Below, piece after piece: positions 59,634-64,000 of a stretch of DNA of 64,000 nucleotides. Source of the DNA: Cronobacter condimenti 1330 (GTDB taxonomy: Bacteria > Pseudomonadota > Gammaproteobacteria > Enterobacterales > Enterobacteriaceae); contig NZ_CP012264.1 in the NCBI RefSeq assembly GCF_001277255.1, forward strand, positions 806,001 to 870,000, written 5' to 3'. A program made the translations under genes and the position numbers. The notes under the pieces were generated by a model. It was not told the DNA's origin. It did not search any database and worked only from the letters and a program-made list of their open reading frames with translations. How positions within the stretch are numbered: the first letter of the stretch is position 1; every line of letters begins with the position of its first letter.

Positions 59634-61615
59634 GAACGCGTCATCTGCTTTTCCCCGCGTTATTGCTGGGGCTGTTATTCGCGCTGGGGCTGGGGCTCAG
59701 TTGGATAAACCTGAACGCCTGGCTGCCGCGCGCGCAATGGCGCGAGGCGCTATGGCACCCGGATATCGATGCTATCGATCAGATGCTGTTCCACTATAGC
59801 CTGCTGCCACGCTTCGCGGTCTCGCTGCTGGTTGGCGCAGGGCTGGGGCTGGTGGGCGTGTTATTCCAGCAGGTGCTGCGTAACCCGCTTGCGGAGCCGA
59901 CTACGCTCGGTGTCGCGACCGGCGCGCAGCTTGGCGTCACGGTCGCGACACTCTGGGCGTTGCCCGGTGGCGTCCTGACGGCGCAGTTCGCGGCGCTGGC
60001 AGGCGCCTGCGCCGTGGGGCTGCTGGTGTTCGGTGTCGCCTGGGGCAAGCGCCTCTCGCCAGTGACGCTTATCCTGGCGGGCCTGGTGGTGAGCCTGTAC
60101 TGCGGCGCGGTCAACCAACTGCTGGTGCTGTTTCACCACGATCAGCTGCAAAGCATGTTTTTATGGAGTACCGGAGCGCTCAACCAGAATGACTGGAGCG
60201 TGGCGGCGCGGCTGTGGCCGCAGCTGCTGGCGGGATTTTTGCTGACGCTGCTGCTCCTGCGCCCGCTCACCCTGATGGGGCTCGATGACGGCGTGGCGCG
60301 TAATCTTGGGCTTGCGCTCTCGCTGGCGCGCCTCGCTACTCTGACGCTCGCGATTGTTATCAGCGCACTGCTGGTTAACGCGGTGGGCATTATTGGGTTT
60401 ATCGGTCTGTTCGCGCCGCTGCTTGCGAAAATGCTCGGCGCGCGGCGGTTACTGGCACGTCTGCTGCTGGCATCGCTTATCGGCGCGCTGCTATTGTGGC
60501 TCTCCGATCAATTTATCCTCTGGCTCTCCCGCGTCTGGCTTGATGTCTCGACCGGCATGGCGACCGCGCTGTTTGGCGCGCCGCTGCTGCTCTGGCTGCT
60601 GCCGCGGCTGCGCACCATGAGCGCGCCGGCGATGAACGCAGGCGACCGCATTCCGGCGGAGCGTGGGCATGTAGCGCGCTGGGCGCTGGCGGCGTTGCTG
60701 CTGATGCTGGGCGTCGCGGTGCTGGCGCTCTGCTTTGGCCGTGACGCGCACGGCTGGGTCTTCGCGCAGGGCGATGTGCTGCGTGAGCTGCTCGGCTGGC
60801 GCTGGCCGCGTGTACTGGCGGCGCTGTGTGCAGGCGCGATGCTCGCGGCGGCGGGCTGTATTATCCAGCGCCTCACCGGTAACCCTATGGCGAGCCCTGA
60901 AGTGCTTGGCATCAGTTCGGGTGCCGCGTTTGGCGTGGTGATGCTGCTGCTGTTCGTGCCAGGCGACGCTTTTGGCTGGCTGCTGCCGGCGGGAAGCGTA
61001 GGGGCGGCGGCAACGCTGATGATTATTCTGATTGCCGCCGGTCGCGGCGGGTTCTCGCCGCACCGGATGCTGCTTGCGGGGATGGCGCTCAGTACGGCCT
61101 TCACGATGTTGCTGATGATGCTTCAGGCGAGCGGCGATCCGCGAATGGCGCAGGTGATTACCTGGGTTTCCGGGTCGACGTATAGCGTGACGCCACAGCA
61201 GGCAAGGCATTCCCTCTGGGTGATGCTGGTGTTGCTGGCGCTAACGCCGCTGTGTCGCCGCTGGCTTACCGTGTTGCCGCTTGGAGGCGATACCGCCCGG
61301 GCGGTCGGCATGGCGCTGACGCCGACGAGGATAGTGTTGCTGCTGCTCGCCTCGGCATTGACCGCGGCGGCGACGCTGACCATCGGACCGCTGAGCTTTA
61401 TTGGCCTGATGGCGCCACACATTACGCGAATGCTGGGTTTTCGACGCGCGCTGCCGCAGCTGGTGATTGCTTCGCTGTTGGGTGGGATGCTGATGATGCT
61501 GGCCGACTGGGCGGGCCGTATGGCGATGTTCCCGTATCAGATCCCGGCAGGGCTACTGGCGACGTTTATCGGCGCGCCCTATTTTGTTTATCTGTTGCGT
61601 AAGCAGAGCCGTTAA
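59630..61615 (+). CDS. fhuB: Ferric hydroxamate permease FhuB (fused double permease)
   Basis: FhuB is the inner-membrane channel of the ferric-hydroxamate importer. The 661-residue product is two BtuC/FecCD-type permeases fused in one chain, the usual FhuB arrangement. The halves carry matching segments: LPRFAVSLLVGAGLGLVGVL with NPLAEPTTLGVATGAQLGV, and WPRVLAALCAGAMLAAAGCI with NPMASPEVLGISSGAAFGV. About 20 membrane helices are expected. The start overlaps fhuD (ATGA). A terminator follows at 61696. Confidence 0.97.
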   Translation: MRTRHLLFPALLLGLLFALGLGLSWINLNAWLPRAQWREALWHPDIDAIDQMLFHYSLLPRFAVSLLVGAGLGLVGVLFQQVLRNPLAEPTTLGVATGAQLGVTVATLWALPGGVLTAQFAALAGACAVGLLVFGVAWGKRLSPVTLILAGLVVSLYCGAVNQLLVLFHHDQLQSMFLWSTGALNQNDWSVAARLWPQLLAGFLLTLLLLRPLTLMGLDDGVARNLGLALSLARLATLTLAIVISALLVNAVGIIGFIGLFAPLLAKMLGARRLLARLLLASLIGALLLWLSDQFILWLSRVWLDVSTGMATALFGAPLLLWLLPRLRTMSAPAMNAGDRIPAERGHVARWALAALLLMLGVAVLALCFGRDAHGWVFAQGDVLRELLGWRWPRVLAALCAGAMLAAAGCIIQRLTGNPMASPEVLGISSGAAFGVVMLLLFVPGDAFGWLLPAGSVGAAATLMIILIAAGRGGFSPHRMLLAGMALSTAFTMLLMMLQASGDPRMAQVITWVSGSTYSVTPQQARHSLWVMLVLLALTPLCRRWLTVLPLGGDTARAVGMALTPTRIVLLLLASALTAAATLTIGPLSFIGLMAPHITRMLGFRRALPQLVIASLLGGMLMMLADWAGRMAMFPYQIPAGLLATFIGAPYFVYLLRKQSR

Positions 61616-61695
61616 TCTTCTGCTTCTCTTCCTGACGGGGAGTGGGAAAGTGACGGTGCGGGTATGTCGCTATCCGGTTTATTAATGAAATATAG

Positions 61696-61728
61696 GGCGG
61701 GTAAGCGTAACGCTACCCGCCTTTTTTA
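61696..61728. terminator. Terminator between fhuB and hemL
   Basis: GGCGGGTA(A)GCG and CGCTACCCGCC pair with a one-base bulge around a TAA loop, followed by TTTTTT at 61722-61727. It ends the fhu operon and sits directly before the hemL stop on the reverse strand. Confidence 0.8.
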
Positions 61729-63009
61729 TTACAGCTTCGCGAACACGCGACGCGCGGCGTCGATGGTGTTGTTGATATCTTCTTCGCTGTGCGCGACGGA
61801 CATAAAGCCCGCTTCGAACGCGGACGGCGCGAAATAAACGCCTTCTTCCAGCATCAGATGGAAGAAGCGCTTAAAGCGCTCGACATCGCATTTCACTACA
61901 TCCTGATAGCAGGTCACGGCTGCGGCGTCGGTAAAGAAGAGCCCGAACATCCCACCGACATGGTTCACCACCAGTGGAATACCTGCCTCTTTCGCAGCAT
62001 CCAGAAGGCCTTCCGACAGCTGCGTCGTCAACGCATCCAGCGTGCTGTGTATGCCCGGCTGCGCCACTTCGCTTAAGCACGCGTAGCCCGCCGCCATAGC
62101 GACCGGGTTGCCGGAGAGCGTTCCGGCCTGGTAGACCGGGCCGGTCGGGGCCAGCGCTTCCATGACTTCACGACGCCCGCCGAACGCGCCTACCGGCATA
62201 CCGCCGCCGATGATTTTGCCAAGGCAGGTGAGGTCCGGCACTACGTTGTAATAGGCCTGCGCGCCCGCCAGCGCGACGCGGAATCCCGTCATCACTTCAT
62301 CGATAATGAGCAGCGCGCCGAATTCGTCGCACAGTGCACGCAGGCCCGGCAGGAATTCCGGCTGCGGTAAAATACAATTCATGTTGCCTGCGACCGGCTC
62401 TACGATAATGCAGGCGATATCCTGCGGGTAAAGCTCAAATGCCTCGCGCACCGACGCCAGATCGTTATAGGTGCAGGTGAGGGTATGTTTGGCGAAATCT
62501 GCCGGTACGCCTGGCGAGTTCGGCTGGCCGAGGGTCAGCGCGCCGGAGCCGGCTTTCACCAGCAGGTGATCGGCGTGACCGTGGTAGCAGCCTTCGAACT
62601 TGATGATTTTGTCACGGCGGGTAAAACCGCGCGCCAGACGGATGGCGCTCATCGTCGCTTCGGTGCCGGAGTTCACCATGCGCACCATGTCCATTGTCGG
62701 CACCAGGTCGGTGACGAGCTGCGCCATTTTCACTTCCATTTCAGTCGGCGCGCCGAAGCTCAGGCCGCGCTGCGCCGCTTCTATCACCGCGTTGCGGATA
62801 GCCGGGTGGTTATGGCCGAGCACCATCGGGCCCCAGGAGCCGACATAATCAATATAGGCTTTGCCATCGGCATCATAGAGATAAGCCCCGTCCGCCCGTT
62901 CGATAAAGAGCGGCGTGCCGCCGACGCCGGTAAAAGCGCGCACCGGCGAGTTCACGCCACCTGGAATAAGTTCGCGGGCGGCGGCAAAGAGGTTTTCAGA
63001 CTTACTCAT
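61729..63009 (-). CDS. hemL: Glutamate-1-semialdehyde 2,1-aminomutase HemL
   Basis: HemL converts glutamate-1-semialdehyde to 5-aminolevulinate, the entry to tetrapyrrole synthesis. The 426-residue product equals E. coli and is a PLP fold-type I enzyme. The PLP lysine lies in TCLGKIIGGGMPVGAFGG, with the aspartate in LLIIDEVMTGFRVA. The N-terminus is MSKSENLFAAARELIPGGVN. It is divergent from clcA over a 173-base gap. Confidence 0.98.
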   Translation of the reverse strand: MSKSENLFAAARELIPGGVNSPVRAFTGVGGTPLFIERADGAYLYDADGKAYIDYVGSWGPMVLGHNHPAIRNAVIEAAQRGLSFGAPTEMEVKMAQLVTDLVPTMDMVRMVNSGTEATMSAIRLARGFTRRDKIIKFEGCYHGHADHLLVKAGSGALTLGQPNSPGVPADFAKHTLTCTYNDLASVREAFELYPQDIACIIVEPVAGNMNCILPQPEFLPGLRALCDEFGALLIIDEVMTGFRVALAGAQAYYNVVPDLTCLGKIIGGGMPVGAFGGRREVMEALAPTGPVYQAGTLSGNPVAMAAGYACLSEVAQPGIHSTLDALTTQLSEGLLDAAKEAGIPLVVNHVGGMFGLFFTDAAAVTCYQDVVKCDVERFKRFFHLMLEEGVYFAPSAFEAGFMSVAHSEEDINNTIDAARRVFAKL

Positions 63010-63092
63010 GAATCGGCTCCTGATTCGGGAAAATAGGGATAACGGGTTATTCTAAGTCATCCCTTCCGGGTTATGAAAGTTTTGCCCAATTA

Positions 63093-63119
63093 AACCCCGG
63101 TAGCCTGAAGGGGTTTTTT
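63093..63119 (+). terminator. Terminator-like hairpin upstream of clcA
   Basis: AACCCC (63093-63098) pairs with GGGGTT (63110-63115) around an 11-base loop and runs into TTTTTT (63114-63119). It points along the forward strand, though the nearest upstream forward-strand gene is fhuB, beyond hemL. Its T run overlaps the -35 of the clcA promoter. Confidence 0.55.
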
Positions 63120-63146
63120 GAATGATGCCCATACCGGGCGTACAAT
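63118..63146 (+). promoter_or_regulatory. Candidate clcA promoter
   Basis: TTGAAT (63118-63123) and TACAAT (63141-63146) are separated by exactly 17 bases; the hexamers match four of six and five of six consensus positions. It lies 37 bases before the clcA start, with GGAGAA (63168-63173) as ribosome-binding site. Confidence 0.65.
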
Positions 63147-63182
63147 GCGCAGCCTGAATTGACCTCCGGAGAACCTGTTCGC

Positions 63183-64000
63183 ATGAATTCTCAGACGCCC
63201 CCACCGCGCCACGTCAAAGGATTACGGCACGCTGCTGTTATCCGACGGTTACTGCTACGCGATAAAACGCCGTTAACTATCTTGTTGCTCGCTGCGCTGA
63301 CCGGTCTTGTGACGGGGCTTATGGGCGTGGCGTTCGAAAAAGCGGTGGTCTGGGTATCGCAGCAGCGCATCGGGTTGCTGGTGCAGGTGGCGGATAACCC
63401 CTGGTACGTCTGGCCGCTGGCATTTGTGCTTTCCGCGCTGCTCGCGATGATCGGGTACTGGCTGGTACGTCGCTTCGCGCCGGAGGCTGGCGGTTCGGGC
63501 ATTCCGGAGATTGAAGGCGCGCTGGAGGAGTTGCGTCCGGTGCGCTGGTGGCGCGTCTTGCCGGTGAAGTTTATTGGCGGGATGGGAACACTCGGCGCGG
63601 GCATGGTGCTGGGGCGCGAAGGGCCGACGGTGCAGATTGGCGGGAATATTGGGCGCATGGTGCTCGATCTCTTTCGCCGAAACGATGCCGAAGCGCGCCA
63701 CACGTTGCTCGCGACAGGGGCAGCAGCGGGGCTTGCGGCCGCCTTTAACGCGCCGCTGGCGGGCATTCTGTTTATCATCGAAGAGATGCGCCCGCAGTTT
63801 CGCTATAACCTGATCTCCATTAAAGCGGTGTTCACCGGCGTGATTATGTCGAGCATCGTCTTTCGCGTGTTTAACGGCGAACGGGCGGTCATTGAAGTTG
63901 GGCATCTTACCAACGCGCCGGTTCACACGCTCTGGCTCTATCTGCTGCTCGGTATTATTTTCGGCGCTATCGGACCGCTGTTTAACCGCATGGTGCTCGG
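63183..64000 (+). CDS. clcA: H+/Cl- exchange transporter ClcA (3' end outside window)
   Basis: ClcA exchanges two chloride ions for one proton across the inner membrane and helps in extreme acid resistance. The ATG at 63183 opens a frame that stays open to the window edge (272 codons seen; E. coli ClcA is 473). Visible selectivity motifs are GSGIPEIEGALEE (Ser107 region) and GREGPTVQIGGNIGR, which holds the gating glutamate (Glu148 in E. coli). TGAAAGLAAAFNAPLAGILF follows. The first 30 residues differ from E. coli but are basic in both. It is divergent from hemL, as in E. coli. Confidence 0.96.
   Translation, partial: MNSQTPPPRHVKGLRHAAVIRRLLLRDKTPLTILLLAALTGLVTGLMGVAFEKAVVWVSQQRIGLLVQVADNPWYVWPLAFVLSALLAMIGYWLVRRFAPEAGGSGIPEIEGALEELRPVRWWRVLPVKFIGGMGTLGAGMVLGREGPTVQIGGNIGRMVLDLFRRNDAEARHTLLATGAAAGLAAAFNAPLAGILFIIEEMRPQFRYNLISIKAVFTGVIMSSIVFRVFNGERAVIEVGHLTNAPVHTLWLYLLLGIIFGAIGPLFNRMVL

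Noticed and set aside
1..64000. Search for tRNA, rRNA, insertion sequences, integrases, prophage genes and attachment-site duplications
   Set aside because: None recognised by eye; the accessory segments (14.6-17 kb, 29.2-29.7 kb, 32.7-32.9 kb, 43.6-44.6 kb) have no integrase, transposase or flanking tRNA.

Overview
The window is one continuous stretch of a gamma-proteobacterial chromosome from the order Enterobacterales. Almost every protein is nearly collinear with its Escherichia coli homologue in length and order (the 2-3 min region, ftsZ to clcA). GC content is fairly high, and the gene content is E. coli-like but without yacH, yadD and the yad fimbrial operon. My best inference is Cronobacter or a close relative; genus assignment needs a database comparison. 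No tRNA, rRNA, insertion sequence or prophage gene was seen.

Layout. 1-2.8 kb: the end of the division/cell-wall cluster (ftsZ partial, lpxC) and the secretion monitor secM ahead of secA. 5.6-8.9 kb: mutT, the reverse-strand yacG-zapD-coaE unit, guaC. 9-13.1 kb: the type IV pilus-like set ppdD-hofB-hofC and nadC. 13.2-14.6 kb: ampD-ampE. 14.6-17 kb: an accessory pair (GPH-family sugar transporter plus GH43 glycosidase). 17.1-29.2 kb: aroP, then pdhR-aceE-aceF-lpdA (pyruvate dehydrogenase complex and its regulator) and acnB. 29.2-32.3 kb: a secreted hypothetical protein, yacL, speE-speD (spermidine synthesis), yacC. 32.7-32.9 kb: a three-spacer type I-F CRISPR array with no cas genes in view, running up to the CueR-type promoter of cueO. 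33-42.2 kb: cueO, gcd, hpt, can, yadGH, yadI, yadE. 42.2-47.4 kb: panD, panC, an orphan fimbrial-subunit-like gene on the opposite strand, panB, folK, pcnB. 47.4-55.4 kb: gluQ, dksA, sfsA, thpR, hrpB, mrcB. 55.7-61.6 kb: fhuACDB (ferrichrome uptake). 61.7-64 kb: hemL and the start of clcA.

How the genes work together. Most are core housekeeping functions: central carbon flux (PDH complex, aconitase, glucose dehydrogenase), cofactor synthesis (CoA from coaE and panBCD; NAD from nadC; folate from folK; haem from hemL), envelope biogenesis (lpxC, secA, mrcB, ampD) and metal handling (cueO, fhu). The accessory items are the GH43/transporter pair between ampE and aroP, the secreted protein after acnB, the orphan I-F CRISPR array, and the fimbrial-like gene splitting panB from panC.

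Translation-control features visible in the DNA include an AUU start for pcnB, a UUG start for speD behind a 12-nt perfect Shine-Dalgarno that contains the speE stop codon, GTG starts for secM, acnB, speE, panC, folK and hrpB, and the SecM arrest motif. Statements about E. coli homologues are from memory, not from alignments run here.
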